64,000 bases of DNA from JAJYUU01 sp963822955 (lineage in GTDB: Bacteria > Actinomycetota > Actinomycetes > Streptosporangiales > Streptosporangiaceae), in the NCBI GenBank assembly GCA_963822955.1, contig CAWGJS010000001.1:930001-994000 (forward strand), written 5' to 3'. The position numbers were made by a program, and so were the translations under genes. The number at the start of each line of letters is the position of its first letter. Position 1 is the stretch's first letter. The notes under the pieces are model-generated. The model searched no databases. It had not been told where the DNA came from and worked only from the letters and a program-made list of their open reading frames with translations. Positions 8,494-16,189 of the stretch are shown piece after piece.

Positions 8494-9738
8494 ATGAGGA
8501 CGCTATCGGTGCGCGCTTGGTCGCGCGGTACTAAGACGGCGCTGGTGCTGGCGAGCGCCGTCGCTATCACGGCCGGATGCGGCAGCAGCTCAGGGTCCGG
8601 CAGCTCAGGATCAGGCGGCTCGGGATCAGGCGGCTCGGGTGCCGCGGCGGGGCAGACCGTGCCGACCGCGAACATGCCGGTCCTGAAGAAGATCGGCAAG
8701 GGCGAGGGCAAGCTCAACCTGATCGCCTGGGAAGGCTACCTCCAGCCAGAGTGGGTCAAGCCATTCGAGCAGCAGACCGGGTGCCAGGTGAACGCCAAGT
8801 ACGCGGGCAGCTCCGACGAGATGGTCGCGCTGATGAAGAACGGGGGCGGCGGCCAGTACGACATGGTGTCCTCGTCCGGCGATGCGGACCTGCGGATTCT
8901 CTACGCTGGCGACGCCCAGCCGGTGAACATCAATCTGATCCCGAGCTGGAAGGACTTCTTCCCGGCCTTCCAGTCCCCGGCGTTCAACACGATCGACGGC
9001 GTGCACTACGGCGTCTCGCTGCAGTGGGGCCCGAACGTGCTGATGTACAGCAAGAAGGCCTTCCCGACGCCGCCGACATCGTGGAGCGTTATCTACGACT
9101 CGAAGTACAAGGGCCAGGTGACGGTTCCCGACAACCCGATCCAGATTGCCGACGCCGCACTTTACCTTGAGAAGCACAAGCCGTCCCTGGGGATCACCGA
9201 TCCGTACGAGCTGACTCAGCCGCAGTTCCAGGCCGCGGTGAACCTGCTCGCAGGGCAGAAGCCGCTGATCGAGAAGTACTGGGACCTTGCCTCGCAGGAG
9301 ATCTTCGATTTCAAGAACGGGAACGCCACTGTCGGGGCCGGCTGGCCATATCAGGTCAGTGCCCTGAAGGCCGACAAGTTCCCGATCGGCGACACGATCC
9401 CGAGCGAGGGTGCGACGGGCTGGGCTGACACCTGGATGCTGGCGGCCAAGGCGCCTGACATTAACTGTGCCTACATGTGGATGCGGTACATCAGCACGCC
9501 CAAGGTCCAGGCCGAGCAGGCCGTCAACTACGGCGAGACGCCCGACAACAAGCTGGCCTGCGCCGACATGGACAAGATCCAGGCGGGCTCATGCGAGGAG
9601 TACCACGCGAACGCACCCTTGAGCTACTTCAAGTCCATCGCCTTGTGGAAGACGCCCATCGCCACGTGCGACAACGGTAAGTCCGATTGCGTGCCGTACG
9701 CAGACTGGGTGTCTGCCTGGAATACCGAGGTCAAATGA
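8494..9738 (+). CDS. potD: Extracellular polyamine-type solute-binding lipoprotein (PotD family)
   Basis: The 414-residue product starts with a basic region and a lipobox (AITAGC), so it should be lipid-anchored outside the membrane. A Ser/Gly-rich linker follows, then a periplasmic-binding-protein type 2 fold with LNLIAWEGYLQPEWVKPFEQ, YDMVSSSGDADLRIL and WAYADTWML-like elements (WADTWMLAAKAPD), as in PotD/PotF. It captures substrate for the adjacent permeases. The start ATG 8494 is preceded by AGGGAAAAGG; a longer in-frame ORF from 8386 reads into the previous gene and is rejected. Four cysteines near the C-terminus (IATCDNGKSDC and others) may form disulfides. Confidence 0.88.
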   Translation: MRTLSVRAWSRGTKTALVLASAVAITAGCGSSSGSGSSGSGGSGSGGSGAAAGQTVPTANMPVLKKIGKGEGKLNLIAWEGYLQPEWVKPFEQQTGCQVNAKYAGSSDEMVALMKNGGGGQYDMVSSSGDADLRILYAGDAQPVNINLIPSWKDFFPAFQSPAFNTIDGVHYGVSLQWGPNVLMYSKKAFPTPPTSWSVIYDSKYKGQVTVPDNPIQIADAALYLEKHKPSLGITDPYELTQPQFQAAVNLLAGQKPLIEKYWDLASQEIFDFKNGNATVGAGWPYQVSALKADKFPIGDTIPSEGATGWADTWMLAAKAPDINCAYMWMRYISTPKVQAEQAVNYGETPDNKLACADMDKIQAGSCEEYHANAPLSYFKSIALWKTPIATCDNGKSDCVPYADWVSAWNTEVK

Positions 9739-9769
9739 CCGTAGGTCTCCCGGCTGTGACTGGTGAGCT

Positions 9770-10693
9770 GTGACAGCGACCACGGCACCAGACCAGCCGA
9801 CCGTGACGGAACGGCGGGGTGCGGGGGTCCGCGTCTCGGCAGCGCTCTGGCGCCGGCCGTGGGCGCGGGCCACCATCCTGCTGACACCGCCGCTGGCCTG
9901 GTTCATCCTGGTCTACCTGGCGGCGCTCGTGGTCTTGCTGATCACGGCCTTCTGGCAGATCAACCCGTTCACCACGAACATCGAACGGGTCTGGAACCTC
10001 GGCAACTTCACGCAGATCCTGGACACTTCCGCCTACCGGCTCGTCATCTTGCGAACGGTGGGGATGGCGGCCGCCGTCACGGTAGTCGACGCGATCGTCG
10101 CCTTCCCGTTCGCGTACTACATGGCACGCATCGCCTCCCGGCGGACCAGGACCGCGCTGTTCGTGGCAATCTTGCTGCCACTCTGGGCGAGTTATCTCGC
10201 CAAGGTCTACTCGTGGCTGCTGATCTTCACCCACGGCGGGCTGCTGGACTGGAGCCTGGGCCACATCGGCCTTGGCCAGGTGCACCTGATCTACACAAAC
10301 TGGGCAGTGTTCACCGTGTTCGCCTACATCTGGCTGCCGTTCATGATCATTCCAGTCTACGCAGCGCTGGAACGGATCCCCGCCTCGCAGCTGGAAGCAT
10401 CGCAGGATCTCGGCGGACGTACCTGGATAACCACGAGGCGGATCATCATCCCGCTCGCGCTTCCCGGCATCGTGGCCGGCTCCATCTTCACGTTCTCGCT
10501 GACGCTCGGCGACTACATCACGCCGCTCCTGGTCGGCGGCACCAGCGCGAACTTCATGGGCAACATCATCTACACCAACATCGGCATTGCTAACAACGTC
10601 CCGTTCGCGGCCGCGATGGCGATGGTGCCGGTCGTGATCATGGCCATTTACCTGCTGAGCGCACGGGCGATCGGCGCGCTGGAGGCGGTGTAG
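9770..10693 (+). CDS. potB: ABC transporter permease (PotB family)
   Basis: A 307-residue membrane protein with six predicted helices. It has the binding-protein-dependent transport loop seen as LEASQDLGGRTWITTRRIIIP, the EAA-type motif that contacts the ATPase. The N-terminal helix follows a Thr/Pro/Arg-rich tail. The start is GTG 9770, 31 bases after the binding protein stop, preceded by GGTGAG. It pairs with the next gene as the membrane channel of the importer. Confidence 0.87.
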   Translation: MTATTAPDQPTVTERRGAGVRVSAALWRRPWARATILLTPPLAWFILVYLAALVVLLITAFWQINPFTTNIERVWNLGNFTQILDTSAYRLVILRTVGMAAAVTVVDAIVAFPFAYYMARIASRRTRTALFVAILLPLWASYLAKVYSWLLIFTHGGLLDWSLGHIGLGQVHLIYTNWAVFTVFAYIWLPFMIIPVYAALERIPASQLEASQDLGGRTWITTRRIIIPLALPGIVAGSIFTFSLTLGDYITPLLVGGTSANFMGNIIYTNIGIANNVPFAAAMAMVPVVIMAIYLLSARAIGALEAV

Positions 10694-11524
10694 ATGGAGT
10701 CCTCAGGCCTGCGCGTCGCGCTGCGAGTCTGGGTCGGGCTAGTCCTGGCGTTCCTGTTCATCCCGATCGGGCTGATCATCCTCTACGCGTTCAACCGCTC
10801 GAACATCGAGAGCTGGCCGATCCCGAGCTTCACCCTGCACTGGTTCACCGTCGCCTGGCAGGACCCCCAGGTGCGCAGCGCGTTCCTGCTGTCGGTCAAG
10901 GTCGGGCTCATCGCCACGGTCGCATCCGTCGTCCTGGGCTCCGCCGTCGCCTATGCGGTGCACCAGTTCAAGTTCTTCGGCCGCGAGGCCATCTCGTTCC
11001 TGCTGGTGCTGCCGCTGGCCCTGCCCGGCATCATCACCGGTATCGCGCTGAACTCGCTGTTCTCCTTTACGGGCATCGAACTTGGCACGCTGACGGTCGT
11101 CATGGGCCACACGACCTTCTGCATCGTCGTGGTGTACAACAACCTCATTGCCAGGTTCCGCCGCGTCCCCGGGTCGCTGGCCGAGGCGTCCATGGATCTG
11201 GGCGCCCGCGGCTGGCAGACCCTGCGCCTGGTCACCCTGCCCATGGTCGCCACTGCGCTGATCTCGGGCGCGCTGCTGGCCTTCGCGCTGTCCTTCGACG
11301 AAGTGATCGTCACGGTTTTCACGGCTGGCGCGCAGAACACCCTGCCGTTGTGGATCTTCGGCGCGATCCGGCTCGGCCAGCAGCTCCCCGAGGTCAATGC
11401 GGTCGTGACGTTCGTCATCGCGCTCACCATCATCCCGGTGGTGATCGCAGCCAGGATCGCCGGAGCTGGCGCGATCTCCAGATCCGCGCGGAACGTCCCG
11501 GCGGCTGGCCAAGGCGATCGCTAG
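10694..11524 (+). CDS. potC: ABC transporter permease (PotC family)
   Basis: A 276-residue six-helix permease. Its ATG follows the potB stop with no spacer, so translation is coupled. The EAA-type cytoplasmic loop is visible as LAEASMDLGARGWQTLRLVTLP, and GALLAFALSFDEVIVTVF is characteristic of PotC-type partners. It is the last gene of the four-gene importer operon. A small membrane protein gene converges 16 bases downstream. Confidence 0.87.
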   Translation: MESSGLRVALRVWVGLVLAFLFIPIGLIILYAFNRSNIESWPIPSFTLHWFTVAWQDPQVRSAFLLSVKVGLIATVASVVLGSAVAYAVHQFKFFGREAISFLLVLPLALPGIITGIALNSLFSFTGIELGTLTVVMGHTTFCIVVVYNNLIARFRRVPGSLAEASMDLGARGWQTLRLVTLPMVATALISGALLAFALSFDEVIVTVFTAGAQNTLPLWIFGAIRLGQQLPEVNAVVTFVIALTIIPVVIAARIAGAGAISRSARNVPAAGQGDR

Positions 11525-11540
11525 CACCGGCTGAGAGGCT

Positions 11541-11840
11541 CTAGGCCCAGAGCAGCGACCAGGCGAAGGTGATCCCGAACACCACCGCGCAGGCAATGAC
11601 GCACGCTGCCAGCGGCAGCTGGACGTGCTGGGCAGCCGCTGCCAGGCCATGGCACACAGCGGGCCCGGCGTGCGCCTTCAGGCTGGAGCGGCACTGACTG
11701 GCAGCGGCGTTCGTGTAATAGAGCAGGATCGCGCCGACGATCGTGAGCGAGGCGGTCAGGCCCAGGAAGCCCTGGCCGCGCCTCGGCGGGACGTGCCGAC
11801 GCTGCTGCTGGTGGCCGGCTGGATACGTGTGCTCGCTCAT
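11541..11840 (-). CDS. Small two-helix membrane protein, unknown function
   Basis: I do not recognise a family. A 99-residue frame from ATG 11840 has a His/Arg/Gln-rich N-terminus (MSEHTYPAGHQQQRRH). Two hydrophobic helices follow (about residues 28-46 and 75-95), separated by a loop with two cysteines (SQCRSS and AVCHGL). It converges with potC and is divergent from the redox operon that starts at 11926, with an 85-base shared upstream region. That position could mean co-regulation with the redox genes, but nothing in the sequence proves it. Confidence 0.5.
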   Translation of the reverse strand: MSEHTYPAGHQQQRRHVPPRRGQGFLGLTASLTIVGAILLYYTNAAASQCRSSLKAHAGPAVCHGLAAAAQHVQLPLAACVIACAVVFGITFAWSLLWA

Positions 11841-11925
11841 GCCAGTCCGCTCTCGGGCCTTTGCAGTATTGTCCGCCTGCGGCGGCAGGGATGCCAGCGG
11901 TCGTGGTCTGTGATAGCCCTGGTAT

Positions 11926-13476
11926 GTGGTAGCTGAACAGGACCTCCGCAGTGGCCCGAGCGGCCCGGCACCTGCGCTGTCGGTCAGCGGGCTCACGCCC
12001 GAGCCCGTGTCGATCGACAGCCTCACTGCGCGCGGCGGCGCGCTGCTGCTGTTCGTGAACGAGGAGTGTCCGACCTCGGCGCTGGCCATGCGCGAGCTCG
12101 GGCCGCTGTGCCGGGGCTGGGAGAGCGCCGGCCTCAGCTGCACGGCGGTCTTCGAGGATCCGCTCGAGGTGGCCATCCGGGTGGCGCGCCGGCAGGGCTG
12201 GGCCGGCCGGGTCGTCTCGCAGCCACCGCCGTACCAGACCTCACGTGCGTACGGCTTGGTCTCAGTGCCGACGGCCGTCCTGATTGGCTCCAGTGGTCAG
12301 ATCGCCGGCTGCGTCACCGGATGGGACCAGGCAGCGATCGCCCTGCTCATCGAGCAGGCTGCCGCGATGACCGGCAGCACGCTCGCTGTTCCTGAACCCC
12401 GGCAGCCCGTGCGCAAGCCGGGCTGCTCCTCCAAGGCAGCACTCGATCCGGCCATCGCCGCAGCGATGGAAGCGAGCTCGAACTCCGACGACATCGAGGA
12501 GATGTTCGAGCGCGGCTGGACCGACGGCCTGCCCGTCGTCCCGCCGACGGCGGACCGCGTCGAGAAGATGATCGGCAGCTACGCCAGGCAGGCATCTCTC
12601 GGCGAGGTACCGCCCGCAATGGGCGAGGCAACGCTCGAGCGCCTCGCCGCATGCGCCGTCCTGGCTGGCTGCCGCCCGGAGTACTTCCCCGTCGTGGTCG
12701 CGGCCGCGCGGGCGGCGCTCGACAGCAAGTTCAACCTGCACGGCCAGGCAGTCACTACTCAGCCGGCCGGTCAGCTGATCGTCGTCAACGGCCCGGTGCG
12801 CCACGAGCTCGCCATGAACAGCGGCATGGGCGCGCTCGGCCCGGGCAACCGGGCGAACCTCACCATCGGACGGGCCCTCCGCCTCCTGGTCGAGCTGACT
12901 GGCGGCGGAATGCCGGGGACGCTCGACCGCTCCACGCTCGGTCACATGGGCAAGATCGGCTTCTGTGTCGCCGAGGCCGAGGAGATCTCCCCGTGGGAGC
13001 CGCTGCACGTGGAGCGCGGCTTCGTGCGCGAGCAGTCAGTCGTCACGCTCATCGGCAGCGACGCGCCGCTGTCGATCTCCGACCACCGCAGCCGCACGCC
13101 CGAGGACCTTGCCTACGTCCTCGCCTGGGCTGCGGCGAGCACCTGGAGCACGAACTGGTGGCCACTGACCGATCCGTCGGTGTTCATCATCTGCCCGGAG
13201 CACGCCGAGATGTTCCGCACGCACGGCTGGACCAAGCAGCGCCTGCGCGAGTACATGTTCGAGGCCGTGCACAAGCCGGCCAGGGATCTCCGGCGCGGTG
13301 AGACGACGCCCTTCGTGCACCGATCCGACCCGGACGCCGAGGTTCACAAGTGGGCCTCGCCTGAGGCAATCATCCTGCTCGTAGCCGGCGGCGAAGCTGG
13401 ACGTTACTCTGCTGTCCTTGGCCCGTGTACCGGGATGGGATTCGAGATTGTGTCCGCGGAGGTAGAGCCACGGTGA
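11926..13476 (+). CDS. Thioredoxin-fold domain fused to a large uncharacterised domain, partner of the selenoprotein
   Basis: A 516-residue protein. Residues 1-150 look like an AhpC/TlpA-type thioredoxin fold: FVNEECPTSALAMRELGPLC carries a CxxS (CPTS) motif at the active-site position, and VPTAVLIGSSGQI gives the cis-proline strand. A Pro/Cys-rich linker follows (RKPGCSSK). The C-terminal 330 residues form a conserved but unnamed domain beginning near DIEEMFERGWTDGLPVVPPT, with GPVRHELAMNSGMGALGPGN. The stop overlaps the GTG of the UGSC selenoprotein gene, so the two are translationally coupled and probably act together in thiol/selenol redox chemistry. The GTG start has no strong ribosome-binding site, so the N-terminus is less certain. 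Confidence 0.7.
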   Translation: MVAEQDLRSGPSGPAPALSVSGLTPEPVSIDSLTARGGALLLFVNEECPTSALAMRELGPLCRGWESAGLSCTAVFEDPLEVAIRVARRQGWAGRVVSQPPPYQTSRAYGLVSVPTAVLIGSSGQIAGCVTGWDQAAIALLIEQAAAMTGSTLAVPEPRQPVRKPGCSSKAALDPAIAAAMEASSNSDDIEEMFERGWTDGLPVVPPTADRVEKMIGSYARQASLGEVPPAMGEATLERLAACAVLAGCRPEYFPVVVAAARAALDSKFNLHGQAVTTQPAGQLIVVNGPVRHELAMNSGMGALGPGNRANLTIGRALRLLVELTGGGMPGTLDRSTLGHMGKIGFCVAEAEEISPWEPLHVERGFVREQSVVTLIGSDAPLSISDHRSRTPEDLAYVLAWAAASTWSTNWWPLTDPSVFIICPEHAEMFRTHGWTKQRLREYMFEAVHKPARDLRRGETTPFVHRSDPDAEVHKWASPEAIILLVAGGEAGRYSAVLGPCTGMGFEIVSAEVEPR

Positions 13477-13988
13477 GCGAGTACGTGAGCCCGCTCGACG
13501 AGCGAGTGCGGCCAGAGCAGCCGCTGGCGGACCGCCCGGCCGAGATCAGCGGCCTGCGCATCACGCTGCTCGACATCAGGAAGAACCGTGGTGCCGAGTT
13601 CCTTGACCGCATCGAGAAGCTGCTCCAGGGCGCCGGCGCGATCACGGCCCGCGCGACCAAGGAGATCTTCTCCAAGCCAGCGTCGCTGGAGCTGATCGAT
13701 CACATCACCAGGGTCTCCGACGCCGTCGTCGAGGCCCTGGCCGATTGAGGCTCGTGCACGTCGTGCAGTGTGTGCGACCTAGTTCACCTGGAACGCCGCG
13801 GCATCCCCGCGGTTGGCATCGCGACGTCTCCGTTCGCTGACGAGGCGGTCGAGCAGGCGCGGCTGCTGGCTATGCCGTCGAGCCGCATGCTCTATATCCC
13901 GCATCCGGTTCAGTTGCTGACCGAGGCGGAGCTAGCCGGACGAGCCGACTCCGTCTTCCCCTCGGTTGTTCGCGCGCTGACGCTCTAG
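13473..13988 (+). CDS. UGSC-family selenoprotein with in-frame UGA (Sec92)
   Basis: The GTG at 13473 overlaps the upstream stop and is preceded by GGAGGT. The frame runs to a TGA at 13746-13748 and continues open for 79 more codons to TAG at 13988. Reading the TGA as selenocysteine gives ALADUGSCTSCSVCDLV then HLERRGIPAVG, the defining UGSC motif of a family first seen in metagenomic selenoproteome surveys; further cysteines fall at 95, 98 and 101. Sequence after the UGA (RRGIPAVGIATSPFADEA, then IPHPVQLLTEAEL) is family-like, so it is not a pseudogene tail. The full product is 171 residues. A bacterial SECIS hairpin lies at 13760-13778. A thiol-selenol redox function is likely; the substrate is unknown. 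SelA/B/C/D are not in this window. Confidence 0.87.
13760..13778 (+). promoter_or_regulatory. Candidate bacterial SECIS element for the UGA at 13746
   Basis: GTCGTGC (13760-13766) pairs with GTGCGAC (13772-13778) over seven base pairs, including two G-U pairs, around the five-base loop AGUGU. The loop begins 18 bases after the UGA and has G as its second base. That fits the bacterial SECIS rule of a short loop 16-37 bases downstream with a G among the first two loop bases. Alternative pairings (TCGTGCAC with GTGTGCGA, or TGCAC with GTGCA) compete with it, so the exact structure needs folding or probing. Confidence 0.75.
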
Positions 13989-15406
13989 AGGCCATAGGCC
14001 TCCAGGAGTCTCAGCCAGAACTCGCTTGCGGTAGGAAACGCAGGAACAGCGTGCCAGAGGCTGTCCAGCGGAACCTGGGCGGTGACTGCGATCGTGGCGG
14101 CGTGGAGGTGATCGACTACCGCGGGACCGACCAGGGTGAAGCCGATCAGCGTGCGGCGGTCAGTGTCGACGACCGCCTTCGCCCGCCCGGTATAGCCGTC
14201 TGCCTGGAGCTGGGCGCCGATTACATCGGCGAGATCGTACTCGACGGTACGAATCGGGAAGCCGTCCGCGCGAGCCTTCTCCTCGGTGCGCCCGACGGCG
14301 AGGACCTGAGGGTCGGTGAACACTGCCTGCGGAGCGCCGATGTCGTCTGCGATGTCGTGCAGGGCTGGCGCGTTGTCGGGCAATCCCGTGGCACGGGCAA
14401 CGATGACGTCTCCGCAAACCCTGGCCTGATATTTACCCATATGGGTGAGCTGGTTGCGGCCATTGACGTCCCCGATGGCATATAGCCATCCGTCCGGCAC
14501 CCCGGTGGCGCGCATGGTGGGGTCGACGTCGATCGAGCCTTCTGCCTCAAGGTCGATCGTTTCCAGGCCGATGTTGTGCACCACTGGTTCCCGGCCGGTA
14601 CCGACCAGGAGCTCGTCGGCTTCTAGCTGCGAGCCGTCGTCGACGTGAATGGTGACGGGTCCGGACGGGACGGGACGCTCGACGTTCGCGGCGAAGCGGC
14701 CGAAGCGCACGTCAATGCCGATGTCCCTGAAGGACTTCGCGACGAGATCACCGGCGAATGGCTCAGTCCTGGGCAGCAGCCGCTCGCGTGCCACGAGCAT
14801 AGTCGTCTCCGCCGCGCCCAGGGAATGCAGTGCCTGGGCCATCTCGCAGGCCACCGGACCGCCGCCGATGACGGCCAGCCGCTTTGGCGACTGCTCGGCG
14901 CTAGTCGCCTCGCGGTTGGTCCACGGCCGTGCCTCCCGCAGGCCCGGAATATCAGGGATGTAAGGGTCGCTGCCGGTAGCCAGGACAATCGCATGCCGGG
15001 CGCGCAGGCTCCGGACGCTGCCGTTCTGAGCTACTTCGGCCCGCATCGGCCCTGCCAGGCGTCCCTGACCCCGCAGAAACGTCGCGGGGAAGTGGGTTAC
15101 CTCGTCCACTATGGGAGCGTCGTCGTGGTGGAATACGAAGTCATCGCGCCGCTTGAACACCGCTGGCGCGTCGATCGGGCCACGCAGATCGAGTCCCGGC
15201 ATGCGGCTGACCTCGTCATCGATTTCCATCGGCAAGAGCATCGCCTTACTCGGAACGCAGCCGTAGTAATGGCACTCTCCGCCCGCCAGGCGGCGCTCTA
15301 TCACGGCCGTCGATAGACCGCCCCGCACAGTCCGGCCAGCGGCTTGCAGCCCTACCGGTCCGGCGCCTATCACGATCACGTCGAAAATGTCGCTTTCGTT
15401 CTCCAT
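13985..15406 (-). CDS. FAD-dependent pyridine nucleotide-disulfide oxidoreductase
   Basis: A 473-residue flavoprotein. It has an N-terminal FAD-binding GAGPVGLQAAG, the redox-active disulfide CHYYGCVPSK (Cys-x4-Cys, as in lipoamide dehydrogenase and mercuric reductase), the NAD(P) site VIGGGPVACEMAQ, a second FAD motif LYAIGDVNGRNQLTH, and a C-terminal dimerisation domain. Instead of the usual His-x4-Glu it reads HAVPAFPTASEF, with HAVPAFPTASE giving the His and a later Glu. The start ATG 15406 has GGAGG five bases upstream. Its stop codon overlaps that of the selenoprotein gene on the other strand (CTCTAGAG at 13983-13990). It may recycle the neighbouring Trx-like protein or selenoprotein, but this is inferred from adjacency. 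Confidence 0.82.
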   Translation of the reverse strand: MENESDIFDVIVIGAGPVGLQAAGRTVRGGLSTAVIERRLAGGECHYYGCVPSKAMLLPMEIDDEVSRMPGLDLRGPIDAPAVFKRRDDFVFHHDDAPIVDEVTHFPATFLRGQGRLAGPMRAEVAQNGSVRSLRARHAIVLATGSDPYIPDIPGLREARPWTNREATSAEQSPKRLAVIGGGPVACEMAQALHSLGAAETTMLVARERLLPRTEPFAGDLVAKSFRDIGIDVRFGRFAANVERPVPSGPVTIHVDDGSQLEADELLVGTGREPVVHNIGLETIDLEAEGSIDVDPTMRATGVPDGWLYAIGDVNGRNQLTHMGKYQARVCGDVIVARATGLPDNAPALHDIADDIGAPQAVFTDPQVLAVGRTEEKARADGFPIRTVEYDLADVIGAQLQADGYTGRAKAVVDTDRRTLIGFTLVGPAVVDHLHAATIAVTAQVPLDSLWHAVPAFPTASEFWLRLLEAYGL

Positions 15407-15711
15407 CGAGACCTCCGGATGTTGGGGCCGCGCTCACCGCGTCAGCCGAGCACGGCAATGCCCGGCACGCCGGGCCACTTGGGTCGCTAAATGGCTTAAT
15501 TCATGACAGAACGCCCAACAGCTCGCCCTCGGCGGGGACAGATCAGTAGTGGAACTATTTCCGCGCGCGGACGGCCATCACTTCTGTCCGGCAGGGAAAT
15601 CGCCGGGCAAGGAACGCGGGCACAGCGGACCGCAACCGGCCTCGCGCCACATTAGACTTGGCTCGTTCGTTCTCTTGAGTCGTTCGTGTTTACTTAGATA
15701 GGGTTAGGCGC
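15407..15711. other. Divergent promoter region between the oxidoreductase and furA
   Basis: This 305-base gap separates two divergent genes and contains no supported ORF. It is AT-richer near furA (TTTACTTAGATAGGG just before the ATG). The direct repeat annotated separately lies within it. Promoters for both genes must lie here; I cannot assign -35 and -10 elements with confidence. Confidence 0.5.
15663..15687 (+). promoter_or_regulatory. Direct repeat upstream of furA, possible operator
   Basis: TCGTTCGT occurs at 15663-15670 and again at 15680-15687, 17 bases apart, with TTGAGT between them, about 25-50 bases before the furA start. FurA-type regulators usually control their own furA-katG promoter, so this is a reasonable place for the operator. 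The repeat does not match any FurA box that I can recall. Confidence 0.3.
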
Positions 15712-16149
15712 ATGACCGTATCCCGGCCTCTGACCATCGCCAATGAGCTGCGTGGTGCCGGCCTGCGGGTGACTGCTGCCCGCGTTGCCTTGCTCGAGAC
15801 CGTGCGGGCCGGCGACCACCTTGACGTCGAGGCGATCGCTTCCGGGGTGCGCGACCGGGTCGGTCATGTCTCCCTGCAGGCTGTCTACGACGCGCTGCGC
15901 GCGCTCACCGCGGCGGGACTCGTGCGCCGCATCGAGCCGGCCGACAGCCCGGCCCGGTTTGAGGGGCGCGTGGGCGACAATCACCATCACGTCGTGTGCC
16001 GGTCGTGCGGCGTAGTCGCTGACGTCGACTGCGCCGTCGGCGAGGCGCCGTGCCTGACGGCTTCCGACGACAACGGCTTCTGGATTGACGAGGCCGAGGT
16101 CGTTTACTGGGGCCTGTGCCCCAGCTGCACGGCCGCAGGCAGTTCTTAA
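15712..16149 (+). CDS. furA: Fur-family regulator (FurA type), peroxide/metal sensor
   Basis: A 145-residue Fur-family repressor. An N-terminal winged helix (LRGAGLRVTAARVALLETV and VSLQAVYDALRALTAAGLV) is followed by a metal-binding dimerisation domain with DNHHHVVCRSCG and a C-terminal CPSC, the paired CxxC structural zinc site. Its position directly upstream of katG is the classic actinobacterial furA-katG arrangement, in which FurA represses katG until peroxide oxidises it. The ATG at 15712 starts shortly after an AT-rich stretch. Forty bases separate its stop from the katG start, so the two are probably one transcript. Confidence 0.9.
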   Translation: MTVSRPLTIANELRGAGLRVTAARVALLETVRAGDHLDVEAIASGVRDRVGHVSLQAVYDALRALTAAGLVRRIEPADSPARFEGRVGDNHHHVVCRSCGVVADVDCAVGEAPCLTASDDNGFWIDEAEVVYWGLCPSCTAAGSS

Positions 16150-16189
16150 ACGTCCGCTTCCTACATCTGCTAGTCCCGGAGGGATTCCC

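Noticed and set aside
13746..13748. Reading the TGA as a true stop, leaving two short genes (13473-13748 and 13770-13988)
   Set aside because: The frame continues with a recognised UGSC motif and conserved sequence, and a SECIS-type hairpin sits at the right distance; the second part has no start or ribosome-binding site of its own.
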